Shown: one piece after another, positions 47,794 through 57,059 of the stretch
Layout of the letters: each line of letters starts with the position of its first letter
Numbering within the stretch: position 1 is the stretch's first letter
Origin: Variovorax sp. OV329
Lineage (GTDB): Bacteria; Pseudomonadota; Gammaproteobacteria; Burkholderiales; Burkholderiaceae_C
Assembly: GCF_900114785.1 (NCBI RefSeq)
Contig: NZ_FOUG01000007.1
Span: forward strand, 248,001-312,000
Direction of reading: 5' to 3'
Length of the DNA stretch: 64,000 nt
Made by a program: the position numbers and the translations under genes
The notes under the pieces: model-generated
What the model was told of the DNA's origin: nothing
The model's input: only the letters and a program-made list of their open reading frames with translations
The model's database searches: none

Positions 47794-47858
47794 GCGCCGC
47801 GCCGAGCCGACCCAAGCAAGTTCGCACCGCAGTGCGAAGCACGGAGGTGCGCCGATGA
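47790..47858 (+). CDS. Possible 22-residue coupling peptide between dapE and prmB
   Basis: An ATG overlaps the dapE stop (ATGA, 47790-47793) and opens a 22-codon frame whose stop overlaps the prmB start (ATGA, 47855-47858). The product would be a basic, Ser/Arg/Pro-rich peptide starting [10 protein letters not shown]. There is no ribosome site for it, so it would be read only by ribosomes finishing dapE. It may be a translational bridge, not a functional protein. Confidence 0.4.
   Translation: MSAAPSRPKQVRTAVRSTEVRR
47821..47838 (+). promoter_or_regulatory. Hairpin before the prmB ribosome site
   Basis: TTCGCAC and GTGCGAA form a perfect 7-base-pair stem around CGCA, ending a few bases before the ACGGAGG ribosome site of prmB. 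It has no T run, so it is not a terminator. It could modulate prmB translation or mRNA decay. Confidence 0.45.
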
Positions 47859-48718
47859 GCACCGTCATCGAGCTGATCGAGGCCGGTGCCAAGCTGCTGG
47901 ACGAGGCCGACGTGGCTTTCGGCCACGGCACCACCAACGCCTTCGACGAAGCCGCCTGGCTGGTGCTGTGGCGCCTGAAACTCCCGCTGGACGACATGGA
48001 CTCGGTGGCCGAGCGCGAGGTCTCCCCTGCCGACGCGCAGCGCGTGGGCGCCCTGCTGCAGGAGCGCATCGACACCCGCATGCCGGCGGCCTACCTTACC
48101 CGCGAGGCCTGGCTGCAGGGCGTGCCCTTCTACGTGGACGAGCGCGCCATCGTGCCGCGCAGCTTCGTTGCCGAGCTTCTGGCCGAGGGCACCATCGACC
48201 CCTGGCTGGGCGACCACACGAAGCGCGTGCTGGACCTGTGCACCGGCAACGGCAGCCTGGCGGTGCTCGCGGCCATGGCCTATCCGGACGTGAAGGTGGA
48301 CGCAGCCGACCTGTCGACCACGGCATTGGAAGTGGCCGCCATCAACGTCACGCGCCACCAGCTGGACAAGCGCGTCACGCTGCTGCACTCGGACGGCCTG
48401 GCCAGCGTGCGCGGGCCCTACGACCTGATCCTGTGCAATCCGCCCTACGTGAACGCGCACAGCATGAGCGAGTTGCCCGCCGAATACCGGGCGGAGCCCG
48501 AGCTGGCGCTGGCCGGTGGAACGGACGGCATGGACTTCATCCGAGGCCTTTTGGCGGACGCGCCTTCCTGTCTGAGCGAAAATGGCGTCCTGGTGCTGGA
48601 AATCGGCAACGAGCGCGAGCATTTCGAGGCCGCTTTCCCGCACCTTGAGGTGGTCTGGCTGGCCACCAGCGCCGGCGAGGACCAGGTCCTTTTGCTGACG
48701 CGAGACAATCTGGCCTAG
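47855..48718 (+). CDS. prmB: 50S ribosomal protein L3 N5-glutamine methyltransferase
   Basis: A 287-residue class I SAM-dependent methyltransferase of the HemK/PrmB family. The SAM motif DLCTGNGSLAVLAA (127-140) and the glutamine-binding motif NPPY (195-198) are intact. PrmB-type N-terminus with AFGHGTTNAFDEAAWLVLW distinguishes it from PrmC. It methylates a glutamine of ribosomal protein L3. The GGAGG site precedes the ATG. Confidence 0.94.
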   Translation: MSTVIELIEAGAKLLDEADVAFGHGTTNAFDEAAWLVLWRLKLPLDDMDSVAEREVSPADAQRVGALLQERIDTRMPAAYLTREAWLQGVPFYVDERAIVPRSFVAELLAEGTIDPWLGDHTKRVLDLCTGNGSLAVLAAMAYPDVKVDAADLSTTALEVAAINVTRHQLDKRVTLLHSDGLASVRGPYDLILCNPPYVNAHSMSELPAEYRAEPELALAGGTDGMDFIRGLLADAPSCLSENGVLVLEIGNEREHFEAAFPHLEVVWLATSAGEDQVLLLTRDNLA

Positions 48719-48850
48719 CGCACGGGCGGAAAAGCACCGCGCCATCCACACGATAAACCGCACCGGCCCGGCCCCTCATCGGCCGACCCGTGCAACCTGA
48801 ACACGACTGCTCCCCGACGCCACCGGTAGGCGCGGGAGCGAACGCATTAC

Positions 48851-50872
48851 ATGATCACCCTCAAGAACGTCGTCCTGCGCCGCAGCAGCAAGGTCCTGCT
48901 CAACGGCGCCAGCGTCACCATCAACCCCGGCGAGAAGGTCGGCCTGGTGGGGCGCAACGGCGCCGGCAAGTCCACCCTGTTCGCCCTGTTCAACGGCACG
49001 CTGCACGAGGATGGCGGCGACTTTTCCGTGCCGAAACAGTGGCGCCTGGCCCAGGTGGCTCAGAACATGCCCGAGACGGATGAGTCCGCGACGGAGTTCG
49101 TGGTGGGTGGTGACACCCGCCTGGCCGAAGTTCGACAGGTGCTGGCCGATCTCGAACAGAAGCACGCCGCAGACCCCGACGACCACGACATCGGCATGGA
49201 GCTCGCCCACGCCTACACGGACCTGGCCGACGCCGGCGAGCACGACGCCGTGCCGCGGGCGCAGGCGCTTATCCTGGGGCTGGGCTTCAAGGTGGCCGAG
49301 CTGGACGAGCCGGTGAACAGCTTCTCCGGCGGCTGGCGCATGCGCCTGCAGCTGGCCCGCGCCCTCATGTGCCCCAGCGACCTGCTGCTGCTGGACGAGC
49401 CCACCAACCACCTGGACCTGGACGCGCTGGTCTGGCTGGAAGCCTGGCTGCAGCGCTATGCCGGCACCATGATCGTCATCAGCCACGACCGCGAGTTCCT
49501 GGACGCGGTGACCGACGTCACGCTGCACATCGACCAGGCCAACCTGGTGCGCTACGGCGGCAACTACAGCAAGTTCGAGGAAATGCGCGCGCTGCAGATG
49601 GAGCAGCAGCAGGTCGCGTTCTCGCGCCAGCAGGAGAAGATCGCGCACCTGCAGAAGTTCATCGACCGCTTCAAGGCCAAGGCCAGCAAGGCCAAGCAGG
49701 CGCAAAGCCGGGTCAAGGCCCTGGAGCGCATGGAGAAGGTCGCGCCGCTACTGGCCGAGGCCGACTTCACCTTCGAGTTCAAGGAGCCGAACAACATCCC
49801 CAACCCGATGCTGTCCATCAGCGACGCGGCCTTCGGCTACGTGCAGGAAGACGCGCCGCCCAAGGTGATCCTGACCGGCGTCAGCCGCTCGGTGCTGGCG
49901 GGCCAGCGCATCGGCATCCTGGGCGCCAACGGCCAGGGCAAGTCCACTTTCGTGAAGACCATCGCCCGCGAGATGGGCGCGCTGGCCGGCACGGTCACCG
50001 AGGGCAAGGGCCTGAGCATCGGCTACTTCGCGCAGCAGGAACTGGACGTGCTGCATCCGGCCAGCAGCCCGCTGGAGCACATGGTCCGCCTGGCGCGCGA
50101 GCTGGGCGCGGGCTCGCGCGAGCGCAGCACCGAGCAGGACCTGCGCGGCTTCCTGGGCAGCTTCAACTTCAGCGGCGACATGGTCAAGCAGGCCGTGGGC
50201 ACCATGAGCGGCGGCGAGAAGGCGCGCCTGGTGCTGGCCATGATGGTCTGGCAGCGCCCCAACCTGCTGCTGCTGGACGAGCCGACCAACCACCTGGACC
50301 TGGCGACGCGCGAGGCGCTGGCGGTGGCGCTGAACGAGTTCGAAGGCACGCTGATGCTGGTGAGCCACGACCGCGCGCTGCTGCGCTCGGTGTGCGACGA
50401 GTTCTGGCTGGTGGGCCGCGGCAAGGTCGCCGATTTCGACGGCGACCTGGACGACTACCAGCGCTACCTGCTGGACGAAGCCAAGCGCCAGCGCGAGCTG
50501 GCCAAGGAAGCCGGCCGCGCCGCCGATGCGCACGCCCAGGCGCAGGCACAAGCCGCAGCCGCCGCCCTGGCAGCTGCAGCACCTGCCCCTGCTCCCGCCT
50601 CTTCCCGTGAGCAGCGCCAGCAAGACGCGCAGGACCGCCAGCAGCGCCTGGAGCGGCAAAAGCCCATCAAGCGCGAACTGACCAAGGCCGAGACCCGCCT
50701 CTCAGCCGCCAGCACCGAGCGCGACGCGCTCGAAGCCCGGATGGCACAGCCCATGCCACCCGCCGAGATCGCCGAGGCCGGCAAACGGCTGAAAGCACTC
50801 ACCGACGAGATCGCCGAACTGGAAGAACGCTGGCTGCGCCTGACGGACGAGCTGGAAGCCATCGGCGCCTGA
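48851..50872 (+). CDS. ABC-F family ATPase (YheS-like)
   Basis: A 673-residue cytoplasmic ABC-F protein with two ABC domains in one chain. The first has Walker A GRNGAGKS (34-41), signature FSGGWRMRLQ and LLLLDEPTNHLDLDAL; the second has GANGQGKS (358-365), MSGGEKARLVL and LLLLDEPTNHLDLATR. The P-site tRNA-interacting linker lies between. The C-terminal tail is Ala/Gln-rich then coiled coil (about 560-665), as in YheS. It probably rescues stalled ribosomes at particular nascent sequences. It is preceded by a 132-base gap without another gene. Confidence 0.93.
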   Translation: MITLKNVVLRRSSKVLLNGASVTINPGEKVGLVGRNGAGKSTLFALFNGTLHEDGGDFSVPKQWRLAQVAQNMPETDESATEFVVGGDTRLAEVRQVLADLEQKHAADPDDHDIGMELAHAYTDLADAGEHDAVPRAQALILGLGFKVAELDEPVNSFSGGWRMRLQLARALMCPSDLLLLDEPTNHLDLDALVWLEAWLQRYAGTMIVISHDREFLDAVTDVTLHIDQANLVRYGGNYSKFEEMRALQMEQQQVAFSRQQEKIAHLQKFIDRFKAKASKAKQAQSRVKALERMEKVAPLLAEADFTFEFKEPNNIPNPMLSISDAAFGYVQEDAPPKVILTGVSRSVLAGQRIGILGANGQGKSTFVKTIAREMGALAGTVTEGKGLSIGYFAQQELDVLHPASSPLEHMVRLARELGAGSRERSTEQDLRGFLGSFNFSGDMVKQAVGTMSGGEKARLVLAMMVWQRPNLLLLDEPTNHLDLATREALAVALNEFEGTLMLVSHDRALLRSVCDEFWLVGRGKVADFDGDLDDYQRYLLDEAKRQRELAKEAGRAADAHAQAQAQAAAAALAAAAPAPAPASSREQRQQDAQDRQQRLERQKPIKRELTKAETRLSAASTERDALEARMAQPMPPAEIAEAGKRLKALTDEIAELEERWLRLTDELEAIGA

Positions 50873-51029
50873 GGGCACCGCACTCCGGGCAAACCTGCCC
50901 TGCGGCATTGCCGGGCCGTCCGCGGTTCGGCCACCACCCTTCCTGGAGTTCGCTCACCGACGCAACTGGTGCGTCTGCAGCGCCAATTGAGTGCGTGCGG
51001 CGTCCACACGCGCACCGCTTTGGATCAAA

Positions 51030-51067
51030 TGATTCATTTTTGTCATTTATTGATTTATTTGATTCAT
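51030..51067. promoter_or_regulatory. AT-rich promoter region with direct TGATTCAT repeats
   Basis: A sharply AT-rich stretch (about 51020-51077) precedes the ureide-type operon. It carries TGATTCAT twice (51030-51037 and 51060-51067), spaced 30 bases or three helical turns. The RpiR regulator of the cluster is a natural candidate to bind them; that is inferred. Confidence 0.5.
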
Positions 51068-51141
51068 ATTGCTATCTTGCGTGGCTGCATCGGCCATCCA
51101 GGCCGCTGCGGGAATCCATCCGTCCACCAGGAGCACCACGC

Positions 51142-51957
51142 ATGTATCTCAAGACAATCGCCGCGCGCATTGCGATGTCGGCCGCCACGGTGAGCGGCGC
51201 CGTCGTCGCGCTCGCCGCCACCGCTGTGCCCGCCCTTGCCGCCGACTGGACCGTGGGCGCCAACATCGGCAACGTGCCCTGGGAATTCCAGGACGCTTCC
51301 GGCAAGTTCGTCGGCTTCGAAATCGACCTGGTTAACGAAGTTGCCAAGCGTGCCGGCAAGACGGTGGAGATCGAGAACATCCCGTTCAATGGCTTGTTTC
51401 CGGCGGTGCAGTCGGGCCGGATCCAGATGGCCGTGTCCAGCATCACCATCACTCCCAAGCGCCTCGAGTCGCTCGCCTTCGCACAACCCTACTACGACAG
51501 CGACCAGTCGCTGTCGGTGCTCAAGACCAGCAAGATCGACAAGCTCGAAGACTTGTCGGGGAAGACGGTGGGTGTGGACACGGCTTCCACCGGCGACATC
51601 TACGCCACCGAGAACACCGCCAGGCTGAAGATCGCCAGGATCACGCGCTACGAGGGCCTGGCGCCGGCGATGCTCGACCTGGCCGCGGGCCGCATCGACG
51701 GCTACATCAGCGACATCCCGGCCGTGGAGTACTACATCAAGGACAAGCCGCAATACCGCATTGCCGCGCGCATTCCGACCAACGAGCGCTACTCCTTCAT
51801 GTACGCCAAGAACTTTCCCGACGCCGCCAAGGTCAACGACATCCTGAGCGCGCTGAAGAAGGAAGGCTTCGTCTCGGCCACCCACAAGAAGTGGTTCGGT
51901 TCGGTGCCGCCCGACACATCGTCGAGCGTGAAGGTGATGGACGTGCCCAAGCTTTGA
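51142..51957 (+). CDS. Amino-acid-type ABC substrate-binding protein (family 3)
   Basis: A 271-residue periplasmic binding protein. The signal peptide (1-33) ends in ALA. The mature part starts with ADWTVGANIGNVPWEFQD and shows IDLVNEVAKRAGKTVEIEN and the GLFPAVQSGRIQMAVSSITIT block of the polar amino-acid family. It supplies a permease and ATPase encoded next. The ligand may be an amino acid, a ureide or a hydantoin, judging by the downstream enzymes. AGGAG lies before the ATG. Confidence 0.9.
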   Translation: MYLKTIAARIAMSAATVSGAVVALAATAVPALAADWTVGANIGNVPWEFQDASGKFVGFEIDLVNEVAKRAGKTVEIENIPFNGLFPAVQSGRIQMAVSSITITPKRLESLAFAQPYYDSDQSLSVLKTSKIDKLEDLSGKTVGVDTASTGDIYATENTARLKIARITRYEGLAPAMLDLAAGRIDGYISDIPAVEYYIKDKPQYRIAARIPTNERYSFMYAKNFPDAAKVNDILSALKKEGFVSATHKKWFGSVPPDTSSSVKVMDVPKL

Positions 51958-52031
51958 GCGAATTTTCCAGCCCCGCCAACACAGGCCCCGCCGACCCCAC
52001 CGATCCCACCCGATAGAGACTGCGCCCCGCG

Positions 52032-52703
52032 ATGAATCTGCTCGACACGTTCTTCAATTGGCCGGTGTTGCGGGGTGCCCTGCCCATGCTGCTGGAGGGC
52101 CTGTGGATCACCATCGTGCTTGGCGCGGTCAGCATCTCGCTGGGCTTCGCAGGCGGCCTCTTCATGGCGTTGGTGCGGCTTTATGCGGCGCGCTGGCTGG
52201 CCGCGCTGGCGCGTGTGTACATCGACGTGTTCCGTTCGATCCCGCTGCTGGTGCTGCTGGTGCTGGTGTACTACGCCCTGCCCTTCGTCGGCATCCGGCT
52301 CACCTCCTTCGCGGCGGCAGCCACGGCGCTGTCGCTGGTGTCGTGTGCCTATACGGCCGAGATCCTGCGCGCCGGCATCGAAGCCATACCCCGCGGCCAG
52401 TTCGAGGCCGCAGACGCCATCGGCCTGGGCTTCTTCAACCGCATGCGTGACGTGGTGCTGCCCCAGGCGCTGCGCATCGTGGTTCCGCCGCTCACGAGCA
52501 ATTGCATCAATGTGCTGAAAGACACGGCGCTGGCCTCGGTGGTGGCCATGCCCGACCTCCTGAAGCAGGCGACACAGGCGCAGGCCCTGGCCGCCAATCC
52601 CACGCCGCTGATCGGCGCCGCGTTTCTCTATCTGTTGCTGCTGTTGCCGCTGGTGCGGCTCGTCGGCTTCTTCGAAGGGCGGCATCGCGCCGCGGTACGG
52701 TGA
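52032..52703 (+). CDS. Amino-acid-type ABC transporter permease (HisM/GlnP-like)
   Basis: A 223-residue integral membrane protein with five to six helices. It has the family EAA-loop region ([30 protein letters not shown]) that contacts the ATPase, and the motif [10 protein letters not shown] typical of polar amino-acid permeases. One permease gene is present, so it may act as a homodimer. The ATPase gene follows 4 bases later. Confidence 0.91.
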   Translation: MNLLDTFFNWPVLRGALPMLLEGLWITIVLGAVSISLGFAGGLFMALVRLYAARWLAALARVYIDVFRSIPLLVLLVLVYYALPFVGIRLTSFAAAATALSLVSCAYTAEILRAGIEAIPRGQFEAADAIGLGFFNRMRDVVLPQALRIVVPPLTSNCINVLKDTALASVVAMPDLLKQATQAQALAANPTPLIGAAFLYLLLLLPLVRLVGFFEGRHRAAVR

Positions 52704-52707
52704 AGAC

Positions 52708-53460
52708 ATGTTGACCACCACCGAAACTTCCGCACAGATCCGCATCCGCGGCCTGCACAAGTTCTACGGCGCTTTCGAGGCGCTGCACGGCATCGACCTG
52801 GACATCCGCGTCGGCGAGGTGGTGGTGGTGATCGGGCCTTCGGGCTCGGGCAAGTCCACGCTGATCCGCTGCATCAACCTGCTCGAGGAGTACCAGCGCG
52901 GCGAGGTGCTGCTCGAAGGCAACAAGGTCGTCCGCGGCCGCGGCCTGGCCAGGATCCGGGCCGAGGTCGGCATGGTGTTCCAGAGCTTCAACCTGTTTCC
53001 GCACCTCACGGCGTTGGACAACGTGGCGCTCGGGCCGATGCGGGTCCGCCACCTGTCCCGGCGCCAGGCAGAGGCCTGCGCGCGGGCCCTGCTCGACAAG
53101 GTCGGACTGGCGCAGCACGCCCACAAATTGCCCGGTCAGTTGTCGGGCGGACAGCAGCAGCGCGTGGCCATCGCGCGCGCGTTGGCCATGGAGCCCAAGG
53201 TGCTGCTGTTCGACGAACCGACATCGGCGCTCGACCCGGAGATGGTCGGCGAGGTGCTCGACGTGATGCAGAAACTCGCGCGCACCGGTGTCACCATGGT
53301 CATCGTCACCCATGAAATGGGCTTCGCGCGCCGCGTTGCCGACCGCGTGATCTTCATGGAGGGCGGCCGCGTGATCGAACAGGCGCCGCCGGAAGCCTTT
53401 TTCACTGCGCCTCGCGAGGAACGCACCCGTGCCTTCCTGCAGGCCATCCATCAGCACTGA
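52708..53460 (+). CDS. Amino-acid-type ABC transporter ATP-binding protein (GlnQ-like)
   Basis: A 250-residue ATPase. The Walker A motif GPSGSGKST, the signature [15 protein letters not shown], Walker [15 protein letters not shown] and the switch His in IVTHEMGFA are present. It powers the importer formed with the preceding genes. The class V aminotransferase gene starts 4 bases later, so transporter and enzymes are one operon. Confidence 0.93.
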   Translation: MLTTTETSAQIRIRGLHKFYGAFEALHGIDLDIRVGEVVVVIGPSGSGKSTLIRCINLLEEYQRGEVLLEGNKVVRGRGLARIRAEVGMVFQSFNLFPHLTALDNVALGPMRVRHLSRRQAEACARALLDKVGLAQHAHKLPGQLSGGQQQRVAIARALAMEPKVLLFDEPTSALDPEMVGEVLDVMQKLARTGVTMVIVTHEMGFARRVADRVIFMEGGRVIEQAPPEAFFTAPREERTRAFLQAIHQH

Positions 53461-53464
53461 AGCC

Positions 53465-54706
53465 ATGCAGACCGCAAACCCCAAGCTCGACCTGGCGCAC
53501 ATCCGCGCCGAGTTTCCCGCACTCAACGACGAGGTGGCTTTTCTCGACAACGCCGGCGGCTCGCAGGTGTTGCGCCGCGTGGCCGACCGGGTGCGCGACT
53601 ACCTGCTCACCAGCGCCGTGCAACTCGGCGCCAGTTATGCCCAGTCGCAGGACGCCGGCAGCAAGGTGCTGGCCGCACGCCGCTCGGTGGCGGAACTCAT
53701 CAACGCCCCGTTCGACGACGAGGTCGTGATGGGCAGCTCGACCACCTCGCTGATGTTCCAGCTCACCAGCGCCATCCTGCCCACCGTGCAACCCGGCGAC
53801 GAGATCATCGTCACCAACACCGACCATGAAAGCAACATCGGCGGCTGGATGCGCTTGGCCTCCGCGGGCGCAGTGTTGAAGGTCTGGGAAGTCGACACCG
53901 AAACCCTGCAACTCGACCTGGCCACGCTGGACACCTTGCTCACGCCGCGCACGAAGTGGGTGGCGATGACGCACGCCTCCAACATCCTGGGCACGGTGAA
54001 CCCGGTGGCACAGGTCGCCGAGCGGGTGCACGCCGTCGGCGGCCGGCTCTGTGTCGACGCCGTGGCCTACGCGCCGCATCGGCTGGTCGACGTGCAGGCC
54101 AGCGGCGCCGATCTCTACGCCTACAGCTTCTACAAGGTGTTCGGCCCGCACTACGCGGTGTTGTGGGGCAAGCGCGAACTGCTGCTGTCGCTGCCCAGCC
54201 TGAACCACTATTTCATCGGCCCCGAGGTGCTGCCCTACAAGCTGCAGCCGGGCAACGTGAACTACGAGCTCTCGTACGGTTGCATGGGCATCAGCGACTA
54301 CCTGATCGACGTGGGCACCCGCTTGGGCGGCACCGGCAGCGCGCGCTGCAGGATGCAGACCGCATTCGACGCTTTCGAGCGGCATGAGGACATGCTCTGC
54401 GAACGCCTGCTCGCGTACCTGCGCGAAAGGAAGTCGGTGCGCATCATCGGCATGGACAGCGCGTTGCACGGTGGCCGCGTCCCCACCGTGAGCTTCACGG
54501 TGGCTGGCGTGCAGTCCGAATCCATCGTGCGCCACACGGACCGCTTCCAAATCGGCATCCGCTTCGGCGATTTCTACGCGAAGCGGCTGGTCGACCGTCT
54601 CGGACTGCAGCCGCAAGGCGGCGTGGTGCGGGTGTCGATGGCGCACTACAACACGCCGGAAGAAATCGACCGCCTCGTCACGCACCTGGACGAAGCCATT
54701 CCATGA
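53465..54706 (+). CDS. Class V aminotransferase / cysteine-desulfurase-like protein
   Basis: A 413-residue PLP enzyme of the class V family, VC1184-like subgroup. The PLP lysine is K224 in FYKVFGPHYAVLWGK; D198 (in LCVDAVAYAPH) would contact the cofactor ring nitrogen and NTDHESNIG carries the usual His. It has no classical desulfurase cysteine loop. Family members include desulfurases, racemases/epimerases and aminotransferases such as ureidoglycine-glyoxylate aminotransferase, so a role in ureide catabolism is possible. The stop overlaps the hydantoinase gene by four bases. Confidence 0.83.
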   Translation: MQTANPKLDLAHIRAEFPALNDEVAFLDNAGGSQVLRRVADRVRDYLLTSAVQLGASYAQSQDAGSKVLAARRSVAELINAPFDDEVVMGSSTTSLMFQLTSAILPTVQPGDEIIVTNTDHESNIGGWMRLASAGAVLKVWEVDTETLQLDLATLDTLLTPRTKWVAMTHASNILGTVNPVAQVAERVHAVGGRLCVDAVAYAPHRLVDVQASGADLYAYSFYKVFGPHYAVLWGKRELLLSLPSLNHYFIGPEVLPYKLQPGNVNYELSYGCMGISDYLIDVGTRLGGTGSARCRMQTAFDAFERHEDMLCERLLAYLRERKSVRIIGMDSALHGGRVPTVSFTVAGVQSESIVRHTDRFQIGIRFGDFYAKRLVDRLGLQPQGGVVRVSMAHYNTPEEIDRLVTHLDEAIP

Positions 54707-56118
54707 CCACCGACACCCTGATCCGCAACGGGCGCGTCATCACGGCCACGGACGACTACGTGGCCGACGTGCTGATGCGCGATGGCGTGTTCCACACCAT
54801 CGGCCGCGGCATCGAGGTCGGCGAAGACGTGGCCGTGGTCGACGCCACCGGGCTCTACGTGCTGCCCGGCGGCGTGGACACCCATGTCCACCTGGAAAAC
54901 GTGATCGGCCCGACCATCACCTGCGACACCTTCGCCAGCGGCACGCGCGCCGCCGCCTTCGGCGGCACCACCACCATCGTCGACTTCGCGCTGCAGACCG
55001 AGCTGGATTCCCCGCTGGGCGCCATCGCGCGCGCCCAACGCAGCGCGGAATCGCAGGTGGCGGTTGACTACAGCGTCCACGTGATCATCACGCGTGTGGA
55101 CGACCAGGTGCTCAAGGACGTGCGCCACGCCATGCTTCACGAGGGCGTGACCAGCTTCAAGATGTTCATGGCCTACCCGGGCGTGATGATGGCCGACGAC
55201 GCCGCCATCTTCCGCATGCTGCGCCAGGTGGGTGCCGACGGCGGCATGGTGGCGCTGCACGCCGAGAACGGCACGGTCATCGACCTGCTCATCAAGGAGG
55301 CACTGGACGCCGGCCACACCTCGCCGCGCTATCACGCCATGACGCGCCCGGCCATCATGGAGGGCGAAGCGACGCACCGGGGCATCCGCCTGGCCGAACT
55401 CGCCGAGGCGCCGATCTACTTCGTGCACGTGTCCAGCAACGAGGCGCTCAAGCACATCGTCACCGCACGCGCCGAAGGCATCCCGGTGTTCGCCGAGACC
55501 TGCCCGCATTACCTGCTGTTCGACGATTCGGTCTACAGCAGCGACGACGTGGCGATCGCCAAGTACGTGATGACGCCGCCGCTGCGCACACCGGACGACC
55601 AGAAGCACCTGTGGCGCGCGCTGCGCTTCGACGACCTGCAGGTGATCGCCACCGACCACTGCCCCTTCTGCATGAAGGAAGGCCACCTCGGCTACCGCAT
55701 GCAGAAGATGCGCGGCAAGGATGATTTCTCGCTGATTCCGAATGGTGCACCCGGCATCGAGACTCGCCTGGTCAGCCTGTTCGACATCGGCGTCATGCAG
55801 GGCAAGCTGTCGCTGAACCGGTTCGTCGAGCTCACCGCCACCACACCGGCCAAGTTGTTCGGCCTGTTCCCGAAGAAAGGCACGATCGCGGTGGGCAGCG
55901 ATGCCGACGTGGTGCTCTTCGACCCGGCGGCGAGCCAGACCGTCCATGCCCACGAACTGCACGGCAACTGCGACTACACGCTGCTCGAGGGCCACCACCT
56001 GCGCGGCAAGGTGGAGAAGGTGTTCCTGCGCGGCCAGCTGATCGTGGACGGCGCGCAATGGCTGGGCCGCGAGGGCATGGGCCGCTTCGTGCCGCGCGGG
56101 CAGGTTCGGGCGTTCTGA
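54703..56118 (+). CDS. Dihydropyrimidinase/hydantoinase-type amidohydrolase
   Basis: A 471-residue cyclic amidohydrolase. The binuclear site is complete: H61 and H63 (THVHLENV), the carbamylatable K153 (SFKMFMAYPG), H186 (ALHAENG), H242 (YFVHVSS) and D318 (ATDHC). It opens cyclic ureides such as dihydropyrimidines, hydantoins or allantoin. D-hydantoinase/dihydropyrimidinase and allantoinase are hard to separate by eye; the K-M-F-M-A-Y motif favours the dihydropyrimidinase group. It overlaps the aminotransferase gene and precedes an RpiR regulator by 19 bases. Confidence 0.9.
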   Translation: MTTDTLIRNGRVITATDDYVADVLMRDGVFHTIGRGIEVGEDVAVVDATGLYVLPGGVDTHVHLENVIGPTITCDTFASGTRAAAFGGTTTIVDFALQTELDSPLGAIARAQRSAESQVAVDYSVHVIITRVDDQVLKDVRHAMLHEGVTSFKMFMAYPGVMMADDAAIFRMLRQVGADGGMVALHAENGTVIDLLIKEALDAGHTSPRYHAMTRPAIMEGEATHRGIRLAELAEAPIYFVHVSSNEALKHIVTARAEGIPVFAETCPHYLLFDDSVYSSDDVAIAKYVMTPPLRTPDDQKHLWRALRFDDLQVIATDHCPFCMKEGHLGYRMQKMRGKDDFSLIPNGAPGIETRLVSLFDIGVMQGKLSLNRFVELTATTPAKLFGLFPKKGTIAVGSDADVVLFDPAASQTVHAHELHGNCDYTLLEGHHLRGKVEKVFLRGQLIVDGAQWLGREGMGRFVPRGQVRAF

Positions 56119-56137
56119 CACGCGACAATCGGCGCTT

Positions 56138-57055
56138 ATGAGTGCTGCGAGCGCCCCTTCCCTGCCCACCGATCTTGCTGGCCTGCGCGAACTGATTGGC
56201 CGCGAAAGCGAACGCCTCACCCCGCGCATGCGCGACGCAGCGCGCTACACCATCGAACACCCGAACGACATCGCCCTGAACCCGGTCGCTACCGTGGCCG
56301 AGATCGCGCAGATCGCGCCGGCCGCGTTCATCCGCATGGCCAAGGCACTGGGTTTCGGAGGGTACTCAGAACTGCAGCGTCTGCTGCGCGAACCCCTGCA
56401 GTATGCGGCCAAGCCAACCTTTCGCGAGCGCATCCGGCACTTCGGTGGCGAGCAGCCGCTGGACCGGCCGGACGACCCGGCCGAGGTGCTGCGTGCGTTC
56501 AGCCGCGCCAACATCGTGTCGCTCGAACACCTGCAGGACAACGCCGCAAGCCTGCCGCTGCGGCAAGCGATCACGCTCATCGAGAATGCCCGCATCGTGC
56601 ATGTGCTGGGCCTGCGACGCTCGTATGCGGTGGCCGCCTACCTCGCCTATGCGCTGAACCGCGTGGGCCGCCCTGCGGTGCAAATCACCGGCATCGGCGG
56701 CGCCATCGCCGAACAGGCCAGCACGGTGAGCGCTGATGACCTGTTGATCGCCGTCAGCTTCCCGCCGTACGCGGCCGACACGCTCCAGGTGTGCGAACAG
56801 GTGCGCGCCGGCGGCGCCCGGCGCCTGGCCATCACCGATGCCGTCCTGAGCCCGGTGGCGCGCAACGCCGACCTGGTGCTGGAGGTCGACGACGCCAAGC
56901 TGCTCGGCTTCCGGTCACTGACCTCGGCCATGTCGCTGGCGCAGACGCTTGCCGTCGGCCTGGCGTTCAGCAAACGCCAGAAGCGCAAGGGCCGCACGCC
57001 AAACGGGCGCGCAGCCGCCCTGCCGTCGGCGGACCTGCACGAAGTCGATTGCTGA
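56138..57055 (+). CDS. MurR/RpiR-family transcriptional regulator
   Basis: A 305-residue regulator with an N-terminal HTH_6 domain (NPVATVAEIAQIAPAAFIRMAKALG) and a C-terminal SIS sugar/phosphate-binding domain (about 130-260; VHVLGLRRSYAVAAYL, ISVSFPPYAADT-like region). RpiR proteins usually respond to phosphosugars, but some control purine and ureide breakdown. It lies inside the operon, so it probably controls it. The TGATTCAT repeats upstream are a candidate site. Confidence 0.9.
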   Translation: MSAASAPSLPTDLAGLRELIGRESERLTPRMRDAARYTIEHPNDIALNPVATVAEIAQIAPAAFIRMAKALGFGGYSELQRLLREPLQYAAKPTFRERIRHFGGEQPLDRPDDPAEVLRAFSRANIVSLEHLQDNAASLPLRQAITLIENARIVHVLGLRRSYAVAAYLAYALNRVGRPAVQITGIGGAIAEQASTVSADDLLIAVSFPPYAADTLQVCEQVRAGGARRLAITDAVLSPVARNADLVLEVDDAKLLGFRSLTSAMSLAQTLAVGLAFSKRQKRKGRTPNGRAAALPSADLHEVDC

Positions 57056-57059
57056 CACC

